Shown: in pieces, positions 47,900-60,500 of the stretch
How the letters are laid out: the number at the start of each line of letters is the position of its first letter
Numbering within the stretch: the first letter of the stretch is position 1
Assembly (NCBI RefSeq): GCF_003073045.1
Contig: NC_037597.1
Span: 26,426,158 to 26,490,157 of the forward strand
DNA length: 64,000 nt
Reading direction: 5' to 3'
Source: Pomacea canaliculata
Taxonomy: Eukaryota > Mollusca > Gastropoda > Architaenioglossa > Ampullariidae
Notes under the pieces: model-generated
The model's input: the letters and a program-made list of their open reading frames with translations, nothing else
The model's database searches: none
Told to the model about the DNA's origin: nothing
Position numbers and translations under genes: made by a program

Positions 47900-48585
47900 G
47901 TTAGACTTTTTCATCTTATTTGTCAATATAAACGTTGAGGGTTATCTTAGAGTGTTAGAAAGGCGGTTTCCTTAATGTTAAATAATATTGATGATAAAAC
48001 CTTTATAAGAAGTTACATATGATAGTCGATAACACGCATATATACACCCAAGCATGTATGTATGTGGTACAAAATGTCTTTAAAAGATGCGTCTGAGAGA
48101 GAGAATATGTTCACAATACTAATAGACAAGCTACCATCGAACTTTGGTTTCTAGTAGCCTTCCCGATGCCATCATGTCTATATCAGTCCTTTACTAAATG
48201 TTTTATAATGTGATGTAAATCCTTAACCATTGTTGTTCTATATTTATATACATTTGTGCTCTTATAAACTTATTTTGAAAAAGAATCACCATTATTATTT
48301 GCTAGAAGAATTATAAACAGTCCTTGAGAAAAATGTTTATAATATTTACAGTATCTTCGTTGCTCTGTTTAATGACTGTGTTACCAAAGTTAAAAATGGA
48401 AAAAAGTTCTCTAATCAGCGAAGAGAACTTTTTTCCCAGATAAAGATCTGTAAGCTTTGGCTTGATCTGCATATCTTGAAATTTTCCATTGGTAGTGGTG
48501 TTATTCTTTTTTCAGTAACATACATAGTTTTTACCCCAAATCTTGAAATTTAGTTAATGTCTGCTTTTCAGATATTTAACAAGAT

Positions 48586-51500
48586 ATGGATGAGTTGGCA
48601 TTTAGAATTGACCACATGTATGCTGCACCCTGCAGCATGACTGCTGCGTCACTCCAGACCTGTTCAGTGGTGTCAGCAACTACACAGCAACAGAACCTTT
48701 CTGGCATTTGTGCAAGAAGTGAAACCGAGAATCCAAAGCAAGAAAACATTCAGATGAGCAAAGACCTCAAGAATGCTGAGAGCAGCAGAAAGAACAGTCT
48801 ATGCTCGGGGACAGAGCAAAGGTCTGGCAAGTTATGTCCTGAAAAAAAGGGCAAAGGGCAGATAAGTGAACCTGCACCAGAGCTGAAACAGATTTCTCAT
48901 GGAAGAGCAAAAGCTTTGGAAGATGTAGCTGACAGAGATGGTGAAAGTGAGGAATCTGTGAAAACATTTTCAGTGCGGAACCTGGATCATCAGTACCACA
49001 GTTTGTCAGACACAGTGGGTAGGACTCATTTCCAGCTGGCTGGAAATCTGTCACCAGTAGTACTCGATAATCAGGAAAAGTGCACTGATCTCAACATGCA
49101 TTTATCTAGTGGAGAAAGAGTTTCATTGACAATAAGGAATAAAGCAATTTTTGCAGAAAATGGAGGAGGCTGTGATAATGACAAGGAGGACAGTGTACTA
49201 AACAATGAATCTAATGAAACTGGTAATGAGAGTGATTTGAATGTCAGTGACCGTGAATGTGAGGTGACTGATAAAGAACAAATCAATAAGGCTAAAAAAA
49301 TGCATTCTAGCACGCTAATGGAGTGTCATGTGACATGTTACAGGCATGTAGCTGAAGGTGATAATAGTGAACTGTGTGAACCAGTGCGTGAAATACAACA
49401 GTCAAAGAATGCACCAGATAAAGCAATAGAGATCAGCTCATTAGCAGATTTCCAAGACAAACCTTCAAAAGATTCCAGTGAAAGAAAAGAATTAGATAAA
49501 GATGTAGTAAGTGAGAAAGAGACTCAAGGTTCCACAGAAACGCAAAAGAAAAAGTCTTTAGGAAGAAAAGGAAATGTCAGAACCTCTGCCAAAACATTTA
49601 ATACAGAATCATCTTCAGATCCAAAACAGGATATACATTCAAAAATGAAAGAGCAGTTGTGAATCCATCAAAAGAAAAAGTGGGGGAGGATCCTACAGAG
49701 TCAGATGACTTGACTAAAAATGAAACTGTTACAGGTTTCAGAGGTTCAGAAGATATTATCGACGCTTTGGAAGCAAGACAGACCACGGACTCGGCAAAGC
49801 CAGAAGAATTCATAGAGTCTTTAAATATAGTGAAGGATAAGGATTCTTTACAGTCCCAAAGAAATGCTAAAGAATTTTCCACACCACAAAAGGCCATGCA
49901 CTTATCAGAAGTTTTAATTGATCTGTCCTATACAGGAGAGGATATGGAACTTTCAAAAGCAGAAAAGAGCTATAAGTCCCTCAAAAAAGGCAAAAGGCAG
50001 AAAACTTCAGATGACATGGACCTCATCAAAGACAGCACTATTGAAAGTGAGGGCAAAAAAAATACGAAAATGATCCTGCTGGCTTCACCAACAAAACAAG
50101 AAAACAGATAATAGACTGTGACAGTGTAATTGAGTCCAGTGAATCAATGGATGTTTCAAAAGAAAGTGGCAGTTCTGGGAAAGTCATAAACAGCCAGGTA
50201 ATTTCCTCTCAGCAGGAAAGCTTGCAGAAAACAAACCAAAAACGCAGCTATGAGGAGGCAGGGCTGAGCATTCCAGTATTGGATGCTATTGATGAGGTCA
50301 GCAAGGTTCCTAAAACTGATCACACTCAAAGCCTCAAGAAGTCTCCTTCGGTAACCAACAGAGGTGAACATTTGTAACTTGAGAGAGTGTATGTGTGTGT
50401 GTTATGATACTGTCATTAGTTAACAATAAATTTTTTTAATTTTTATCAAGAGCAGATAAAATAGTCAGCACACAAGGATGTAAAGATAAGCCAAACTCAA
50501 GAACACTACAATGCTATATGGCCTTCACTGCCAGAGCAGTTTGCAGAATTCTCAGCTACGCTTTTGCTGAGTGGTTATCAAGAGTATATTTCACTTATTT
50601 TTTAGGTGTACTTACCGAAGTGTGTGTATTAGTGTCTGCGAGTGTGTTGGTGATTGGTATTTGTCGAGTAAGTGGTGGCCATTTAAGACACATATTCCTC
50701 ATGCAGTATCACTTGGCAGATAAATGAATTCTTCTTCTCCTCTTCCTCTTTTGCTGACCCTGTTCTTTTACTTTTTTAAACACTTTTTCCCATTCTTACA
50801 TTTTGTGTGTGTGTTTGTATTCACTATACTTTTTCTTGTTGACCTATGCTGAATATACCCAGTGCACCATTTGGATTTATTATTTCTCTCAAATCAGTTG
50901 GATAGCCCATGCTCATGCTGAAAAATATTGCATAATATTTTTTTAATTCAACTGCAGGTGCTTCAGATACAACTCTTAATAAAGCACAGTACATGATACC
51001 CATGAAAGAACATGGTGAGTTTACTTCATCACCATTGCACAATAAAAATAATGTAGTAATATGGTGTTCTGTCTAGAACAGAACATCATTGCACTCTTAT
51101 GGGAACACACTCACTTTATAGTACAGCTCAATAAAAAGCAGTATTAAAAGTAGAAGTAATCATAGGTCAGGAATTTGGAAAATTAAGCAAATAAAATAAA
51201 TGACAGAGGACAACGTATAATAATGGACAAGAAAGTTGTCAGACAGTCCTGACGTTACATTTTTACAGCTACCAACACTAAACATTCTCTAGCACCATTG
51301 TAATTTGACCTGATTTTCACAGTTGGGATAAAATGGATTTACAACAATTTTCTGTTTAAATATTAATTTGCGTAATTAATTAATCATTTCTAGCTTCTCT
51401 ATGTAAGATTTTTGACTATGGCAACTTCTTTCTCATTTTCTGAAAACTGTACTAAAACTGTATAATTTCTAGACCAACATTTTAAGAATATTAACATGGG

Positions 51501-54500
51501 AAAATGCATGATCTTTCTGTATTTTCATAGGCTGGCTTAGAGAGGTAGTATTTAGAGGTATCTTCACTGAGACTTCTTCTGGCCAAAAGCCTGCTGATAT
51601 CTACTATTTTACACCAGAGAAGAAGAAACTTGTAAGCATTGTCATTTTGCACTAACAGTGTAAATCTTTTCAAACGTGACCAGTCTAATAAGCTAGTCTT
51701 TATTATTGTACATGTAAATATACCATTTGCTGGCTTTTATTCATGAGTTAACTACTACGCCTAAGTTGAAATTCACCAACTTCATCATATTAAATCCAAG
51801 ACAAGGCCTAGACTTAATGTTTTCACCTCAAAACCACAAGGTTTTTTGTTTGTAATTTTTTGTTTGTTTTTTTAAGATGATCATGCTTTTCTTCAGCAGA
51901 AGAAAAAGTACAACACTCGTCAAAATTCATCATTAAAACAAAAGAACTAGAATGGTGCTTTGGTAAGGCTAGAAACAACTATAATAACTATAAGAAGCTC
52001 ATTAAAAAAAATTTGTCTTAAAGCAAATACTGTCTTTTGAAATAATAATAAATGCAAAATTTATAAATGCACACTCCTAAGGAGCATGCTCAGCACTTAA
52101 GAACAAGAATGAGACATAGGCGACATATGAGGAACAGAAGAACAAGCAAACAACACATGAACAACAGAACAACAATACTGCTGATGAGTAAAAGACAAAT
52201 ATAAAAATGTAAAAAGGATTCAAGTAGCAAGGTCTGAGAGTATCATGATTTTGCAAAAAGAAGGTGAACATAGCAATAAATGGAATAGGGGGGAAGGGTG
52301 TGGGAAAGGACTAGTATTGTGTGGACTGTTTGTAGGAGTAATGCTTAAGGAAGAGTGCATTTTAATTCACATTTAAAGGATTCAATAATGGGTAGGTGGC
52401 GGATATGGAAAGGGAGAGAGTTCCATTGTTTCGCTGCACAGTAACTTAACATCCTATGACCATATGTTGTTGTTCTGGCGACAAGAATAGTTAGGTGATG
52501 GTCCTCAGACAAAGAGTGTAGTTGTCTGGCTGGGACATAAGGGAAGAGAAGTTCATAGAAATAATCATGGCAGGAGCCAGCAAAGAAATTAAAACAGCTC
52601 AAACAGTTTTACTGAGTGTGACAGCAGATGGGTAGCCCGTGTAGAAAATGAAGGAGTGACATGGTCCTGTTTCCTTGTGGTATGCAAAGGAATTCTGCAG
52701 TTTGTGAAGAAGGTATGCAGGACAGCCAACAAGTAAGGAGCTGCAGAGAGCTGGCACTAGGGGTATGCGCGGCGTTGGGCAAATAGAATTGCGGGGCCTT
52801 TGGAAGACTGCTTAACATACATAGAAGGGCAATAAAAAAATTACATACTGTCTCGTCCCAGTGGTGCACTTGTTAGCCCAGAGCCCCCATCAGACTTGGG
52901 GCCTTGGGCGGTCGCCCCTGCTCGCCACCTCACCTAGCGCCGGCTCTGAGTTGCAGTAATAAAACCAAGAAAGTACAAACGCACAAACAAGTGTTCTTAG
53001 CACACGTAGAGAGAATGTGATTTATGGCGCTGATTTTATGTAGCTCATAATAGGCAGACTGACAGCTGTAATTTGTTCATCAAAAGTCATGTCTGCAGTG
53101 ACAATGAATCCCAAATTTCTGACAGATGACACAAAGGTAATGTTGGTTTTGTCCACCTTGATGTGATTTGGCGGACAAATGAGTGAAGATTTCTTTTTCT
53201 TGAACATAGGAAGGCTTCTGTTTTATCATCATTGAGTTTAAGTTTGTTTGTTACCACCCATTACTTGATATTGCTGATATAGGCTTCTATGGCTAGTAAG
53301 TAATGAAACTCCGCCTGGAAACCCCCTGTGTAACCTGCCAGTTCCAAGCCCGGATGAAGGAGGAGGAGGGTTGGGCGTGGGGCTAGCAACCTCACCCTGT
53401 AAAACAACCCTGTAACAACAACAGAAACTGCAAATGCAACACAAGCACAACTAGAGCCTGGACAGGAAGATCCCTCTTCAGAAGGGCCTGTGGCGCATGT
53501 TGGCAAAAGCCTTCGGGAAGTCAGCTCACCAACCCATCTTCTCTCGGCCAAGGCAAAAAACCAGGATAGGGACCTGGAAGATGAGAACCCTATGCAAGAG
53601 AGGAAATCAACTCAGATAGCACAGGAAATGAAGAACTTTGGCATCAAGCTCTTCAGCATGTGTGAGACCAGGTGGAATGGCATACAGAAAACCAGATTGA
53701 CCACATCATCATTAATCGCCAGTTTAGAAGGAGTCTGCTGGATGTCAGGGTAAGGTGTGGTGCAGATGCAGCCACAGACAACCACCTACTTGTGGCTACC
53801 ATGAAGATAAAGCTGAGGTCCTTCCGTGACTTATCAGGACATCAAGGAGATTAGTCCACAGCGAGGCGGAGGCAGCTGGCATGGCATGGACCCAACTGGA
53901 AAAAGACACCCAGAACCAGATCCCATGGCGTGGTGTAGTTGTGGCCTTATGCTCCACTGGGTGGTGAAAAGGAATAAGGAGTAACTAATGAAACTCAATT
54001 TTGGTGAAGCAGTACAGTACAGCTGTATGTTATCAGCGTATGATTGGTGAGAAATCTTGTGAGACTGGATGTGAGATAAAAGTGGTTTCGTATGCAGAAT
54101 GAACAGATCTGGCTGACTACTGAGCCTTGGGGGGACACCACAAGAAAGTGGAGCAGGGCGAGGTGTTTGACCATCAACGAATGCAGTCTGCATCCTATCA
54201 GTGAGATAGAATTTGAACCATGCATGCAGGTCCAGAAATTCCATAGAGGGTGTGGAGTCTTTGAAGGAGCAGAGAGTGGATGATAGTGTTGAATTCAACA
54301 GACAGGTCCACTAGAGTTAAGGCAAACATCACCACCGTCAAGGGCAGATAATATTTCGGTGGTCACTTTAATTCAAGTAGTTTTGGTACTGTGAAAAGGT
54401 CTATATGCTGACTGAGCATGGAGAAAGAGCTGATGCTCTTTGTAAATAGGCCCAGAACTGTAGCAAAACTATTTTCTCTATGATCTTTGAGAGAAAAGAC

Positions 54501-57500
54501 GTTGGAAACTGGGCAGTAGTTATTCAGCAAATTGATGTCATGCTTGGATTTCTTAAGGAGTGGCCTCAGCAGGACATTTTTAAACAAAGAAAAACACCTG
54601 ATAATGAGCTGACTTAAAATGTTTGTGATGGCAGCAAGTAAAATATCTAAGTACTCAAGAAGAAGGCATTATGTCTAACTGGCTTGGCTTTCATCAAAAT
54701 TTGATCAGAGAAGAACAACGCAAGAGATGCTTTCAGGCACCAACATCAAGGTCAAGGATGATCGAATATCTGATATCTTTTTAGTGAAATAATCAGAATA
54801 CTTGTGGCAGCTGTAAAGCAGAATGAGTGATGGGCAGTGGCATTGTCTTGTTAATTCTAGTCATTTGAAAGGTACTAAACTCAAGGAAAGAAGCATGTAC
54901 CCAAAAAGACAATTTTTTTTTTTATTTTTATATATCATCAATTGATCTAATTGTAGAGGCACAACTTGTATGTCATCCTTGCCACCATTACTTGCACTTG
55001 TAATATTTTATAATCTGTATTAGTATTAGTATTTAAAGGTGGTGAGGTGTATGTTTTAAGAATATCAGCCTATTATGTTTTGGGAATAACCTATAGATTT
55101 GTATCCAAAATATGTTGTTCCTGCATATTTACAAGTACTGAATGGCCCACAAAACAAACAAAAAACCCTAAATAGTATTAATGCTGCATTTTGCCCACTT
55201 TTCTGCAAATAATGTAAGTCAAGAGTTACACACAACTTTATTCACCCCTTTTTTATGAAATAAATGTAAAATAGTGATTTTTGTTTAGATTTGTTTGTTT
55301 TTTTCCCACCACAGAGGTCAAAGGTCGAAGTTGCCCAATATTGTAAGTATTTAGCTATATACCTGGCAACGTCCCATGGGATGGGATGGACAGCACACAC
55401 TTGTATTTCATGGTAGTCGATACTTGATATTGCAAAATTTACTGTTATTTCATTCATCAAGGATTTAAATCTTTCCTCTGAATCATCATTATAGAACAAA
55501 AGCTGAAAAGTGGTTTTCAGTGTTGTCCATAGGATTGTTAATCCCATGGGAAACGTCCCGTGGGATGGGACGGGATGGGACAGGCATAAATTGCCATGGG
55601 ACGGGATAGAAAAATATGTCCCATGGACAACCCTGTGTATTCGGTTTTTCCTAATTAAGTCTATCGTTATGCATGTATATAATTTGCATATGTGTGTGTA
55701 TTGGAGCATAGATTGTTGACTTACTATCATTTTTTTCCTTTTGGTGAGATTACACAATTTCAATTTTGTGTTATCAACAGATTTTTATTATGCATAAATT
55801 TATAATTATAATGCATCATCATTATTTTTATTATTATTTTACAGAGCGCAGTTGCTTCATTCTTTAGGCTTAATCCATAATACAACGATTCAAATGTTGG
55901 GTTCCAGTGAGAGATCACCCTTCAGTCCCACTGACGGAGGAAAACTTTACCTTTCTGCGTATACCACTATTTGAGGAGCCCTGGGAATCCGTTCGAAATG
56001 CAGGGACACCAAGACGTGTGCAGCGTGTTTCAAGATCTCATAAAGGCAAAACGCCTGCTCGAACAACTTCAAAGAATGATGGTTCCCGCAAACAACAACT
56101 GAAACCCTCAGATCACTTTTTAGATTTATCCATGGCCTCATCACCATCAGACATTAAGGGTGAGGATGAAAACAGTAAAGAATGGAGCCTCATTAGTGGG
56201 CCTAGCATTGACTCAAAGAAGGCAAAAGTTGTTACAAGGAGCAGAGGTCGAGGCAGGGGTTGGCTGAGAGGAAGCTGGGAGGTGAGAGAGGAGCCCCATG
56301 AGACGGAGGTCTTAATCCAGGACCTGCCTCCACCAGAAATCATTATTGATCGAGCAGATGATGAGGAAGATTTAAGTCTAGGTGAGGAGTCCCAGAAAGG
56401 TTCACAGACTGAAATGAGGATGCAGGGAAGTCGTGAAGAAAATCTCAGCGAACCTCCATTTGAGCCAGTACACTTCGATCATGCTCCCACCCACTTGCAG
56501 CACTCACCTTCTCGCATCGTGAAGGCAACTGCAAGAAAAAGCACCACCCCACATATTAAGTTCAAAATTCCATCCAGGTACTGTAGGATGCAAACAAACT
56601 GCAACATGTAAACAATTATTCTAGATTTATTTATGTATATAGTGACAAAAATTCTATTATGACTTCACATACATAAAAACTCTTTGTAATTTATCATTAT
56701 TGTAATATTGTCCTCTAGGATGATTAATAAAATAGATAATAAAATAAAACAAAAGAATGAAATAACATTTTTGTATCAGTTATCACTAGTGTGGAATGAT
56801 CTGTGATTAAATTTTGTGAAGTACATTATGCACCCTTTCAACAGGGCAACATGCCTACTTATCATAGTGCTGGTAATACATTTCTCGGTCTGTTTTCACT
56901 TGCAGCAAATCTCATTCTACAAAAAAGCGCAACTTGTCTGTTGGACAGTTGTGCAGCAACAGTTGTCCTGGGCTTAATGGGCAGCCTCCAAAACTACAGT
57001 GCTGTGTCTGTATGTGTCTCTTTCATCACCAGTGTGTGAACACAGAAAAGTCTTCTTCCCAAGGAGCAGCAGATCAGTTCAAATGTTTGGTAAGCTTGAT
57101 AATTTTTTTGTAATTTTTGATGCTGGAGGATCTGTTTTACCTTTATGTGTAAACTACATTAAGCAGCAAAAACTTTTCAGAAAATGTTTCAAATTCGTAT
57201 CAGTATTTTTAAAGGTCTGTTTCACTTTTTTTGAAGAAAAAACTCTGCACTGGCTCCCTTGTTTTCCCTTGCAGATGAATAGTGTTGCATGAGATAGAAG
57301 TCCCCAAAATTCGAATGAACAACATCCCTTCCCTCTCAGCTCTCGAGATATAAACCTGTGAACATCATCTCTTTCTGTAGAGGAAAGCCTATCATTTGAG
57401 GGTGCATTTGCAGTGACCAAATTCAAGATTGCCATGCTTTGCTATCATGTTGTTCATTTCCTTGCCCCCAATCTATCTGTTGCCATACCAGCCTTTCAGG

Positions 57501-60500
57501 TCAGTTCGCTTACCTCATGCCAGATTTCTCTCTGTTCCATTCATCAGACTGGAGACATTCTGCCATCGCTTGTTCTAGCCTCTGTCTCTCCACACAGCGG
57601 AGATGGTATAAGTCAAGCCTTTTGATCTAGAATTGAGCATATCTCTTTTGGAAAAACCTACTATATGAATATACAGAAGTGAATTCCACATTTTCGGGAT
57701 AGTGTTTCAGCTTAGGAAGAGACCCATTCACCAAAACATTTAGCATGTGTATCTTTTGCTCATTGTAAACCTTATCAGGTCTTTGTGTGTACACTGTGTT
57801 ACATTTTTTTTTAAATATGAAATATTGTTATTTGTTCCTGTTGTATTTATTTTTCATATGTTTATATTATTTATATTTCAGCGCTGCATTAACATGCCCA
57901 CTCCTCCACCCTCTGTCATCCCACCATCCAAATCTGCAGGACCATCAGCATCAAGACATGAACAAGCACCAGCTCCACCCATTCCCACCCCACCATCCCC
58001 TGCAGTGTTGAGCATGTCAGCACCGCAGCTCACCATCATACACCAACCTTCAGGTGTCATACCCCTCTTCCTGCCTCTTATGCCTGGACAAATAGCTTGC
58101 CAGCAGTTGCCAGTGCAAAGTGGAAGCACGAAACATTCAGGACAACTGCCTCAGCCTGCAGAGGGCAGCAACTCTGATGCTATCCAGGTGCTACGTGGCA
58201 TGGTAGGAAAGCATGACCAACCAGTCACCACGTCACAGCCACTTCCCAGCATGCCAGACCCACCCCGTCTGTTGATGAGAGGGGCTGTACCTCCTCCACT
58301 CACTCTATCCAGTAAAGTCAATCCTACCCAAAGCATTGCCACAGCTTTTCGACCTCCACCACGTCTGGTGGCCGCTCCCGGGTTAGTGGCATCCACAGCA
58401 ACACCAGCAGTAACTGTTAGTGGCAGCCTTATTGAAGAAGCTGCTTCATCCTCTACTGTAACAGCACCCCTGTCAAGAAGTATGTCAACTGTTTCTTTAT
58501 CTGCTGAGAAGAATTCAATACCACCATCTGGGAGTACTTTGATGGTTACTTCACTAGCAGAAGAAACTTTAAAAGCACCAGTAAATCCTCCCCCATCCCC
58601 TTCACAAAAACATGTGAGTCTGCTGAGTCCTGCCCTATCTGCAAGTACTTTGGCATTTGCTACACATCAAGACAAAGATCCTTTAGTTCTGCCAAGTCTT
58701 GCCCCTTCCGAGAGTACACCTGCAAGGGAAAACTTGTTACCTCTGCCAGCTCCAACTCTGTCAATGAGTACAACAGCAGCAACTTCTTTACCTTTTGGAA
58801 AAAATTCCTTATCTCAGCCAAGTCCGGCCCAGCTGCTAACCTTACCAGCATCCATATTGAAGCGTGTGAATGTAAACCAGCCATTAGCACTAAAAATCAA
58901 CAACAGACACATTGTTGTGCCACCATACTGCCTTCTCAAATCCAAAGAGGCTGTCAAGGTGAGAATGCAATTATCAGTATCAGATCTGCGTCATAAAAAT
59001 TAAAAGGTTAGAGGTAGGAAAAGAGTGAAGGATATTTTGGTGCTGTTGGCCCTAGATGGCTCAGGAGTGAAGTGAAAGCTGAGATGCAGTGCATGATACT
59101 TCTAACAAAAAAGACTGTCTCTGTCCACACACATATATATATAAATAAAAGCAAATCTTATGAAAATAATGATGTAAGAAAATTTGTTAGTTTTTACAAT
59201 TAAGAAAACGTTTTTTTCATGAAAAGTTCCTGAAGCTTATCTCTAGTAGTGCTTAGGAGTTTTCTTATTGGAAATTAGGAAATTGTTTCTGCTTGCCCAT
59301 CTTCTATTAGTAATTGTGTCTGTTACTAAAATTTTGCAGTGTTTTGAGTCTTAGTAAGTTTCATAATAGTGGGTCATGTCTACAGGTAGTGCTTCCTCCA
59401 GGCACATTTTCCATGCCACCCAACTCTGAAACAACATTCCCATTGACTGTATCTAACAACACTCTTACTACATCTTCACCTGTAACTATGACAACTGTCA
59501 ACCCTGCAGCCGCAGCTGAACAAGGCACACAACTTGAAGCCAAGGCCAGTGATGAACCTTCCACATCATATGCACAAGCTAGACTAGATTTACCTTCTAC
59601 ATCAGATGTCCCTTTTATATCAGTTCTTGCATCTGATATTCCTTCAACATCAGATGCATATGCTTCATTAGATGTACCTTCTTCATCAGATGACAGTTCA
59701 CTCAACAAAAGCAAAAGCTCTAAGTATGTGTCATCAGGGAAGTGCCATCTTAGAGTAAAGTCACAGTCACAAATCAATCCCTCCCAGTGCATGATGCACA
59801 GGTTGTTTGGAGGATTTGATGCCATGCTGCAAATCTTCCAGTTTCTTCAGATTCCAGATCTTCTGCAGTAAGTATTTTTGACTCTGATATTTCAGGCTAT
59901 CTGTCTAGATGCAACTAGTTCAGAGTACTATAGTTGCATAAAAGGGATTGGTTTTATACTAGTTTCAGGAATAAAAATTCCCAAACTGTCTCCCCAAACA
60001 TTGACCAGAATTTGCTGTAAAATGATTTTCTGGGATGGTTTGCTGCTGTCTGTATTATTTTTATCTCTTTACAATTAATTGACACAAATTGTGATCACTT
60101 CATAGGTAATTTTGAGTCCTGTAAGTCAATGTACCATGATGCTTAGGATTTCATCAGGCTAAGCTTGTGACCCATTTTCATGAGGCTATCCTTGGTTTTT
60201 TGTTTTTTTTTTTTTGCTTAATTCAATGTGAGCTATTCACTGTTGTTGCAGTGCCAGCCAAGTCTGCTCCACCTGGCTACAGATTGCCCGACAGCGAACC
60301 TTGGTAAAGAAAAAAATTCAGATTCTCTTCTTTGTGGTGGCAGAATTAAACAAATTTGAAATGCTTTCATATTAAAAGAGATTTTTTTTTTTTAATTTGT
60401 CATTTTCTTCACTATGTAAAAATGTAAATAGAGGGTTCCTTTATTCTCCTTGACCTGAAATAAACATAGGTGAACTGTTTGCAGAATTTAGTTTTCTTCG

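Noticed and set aside
48767..49054. 95-codon minus ORF over the MBD-gene first exon
   Set aside because: It is an antisense shadow; the plus-strand exon has consistent phase with its neighbours.
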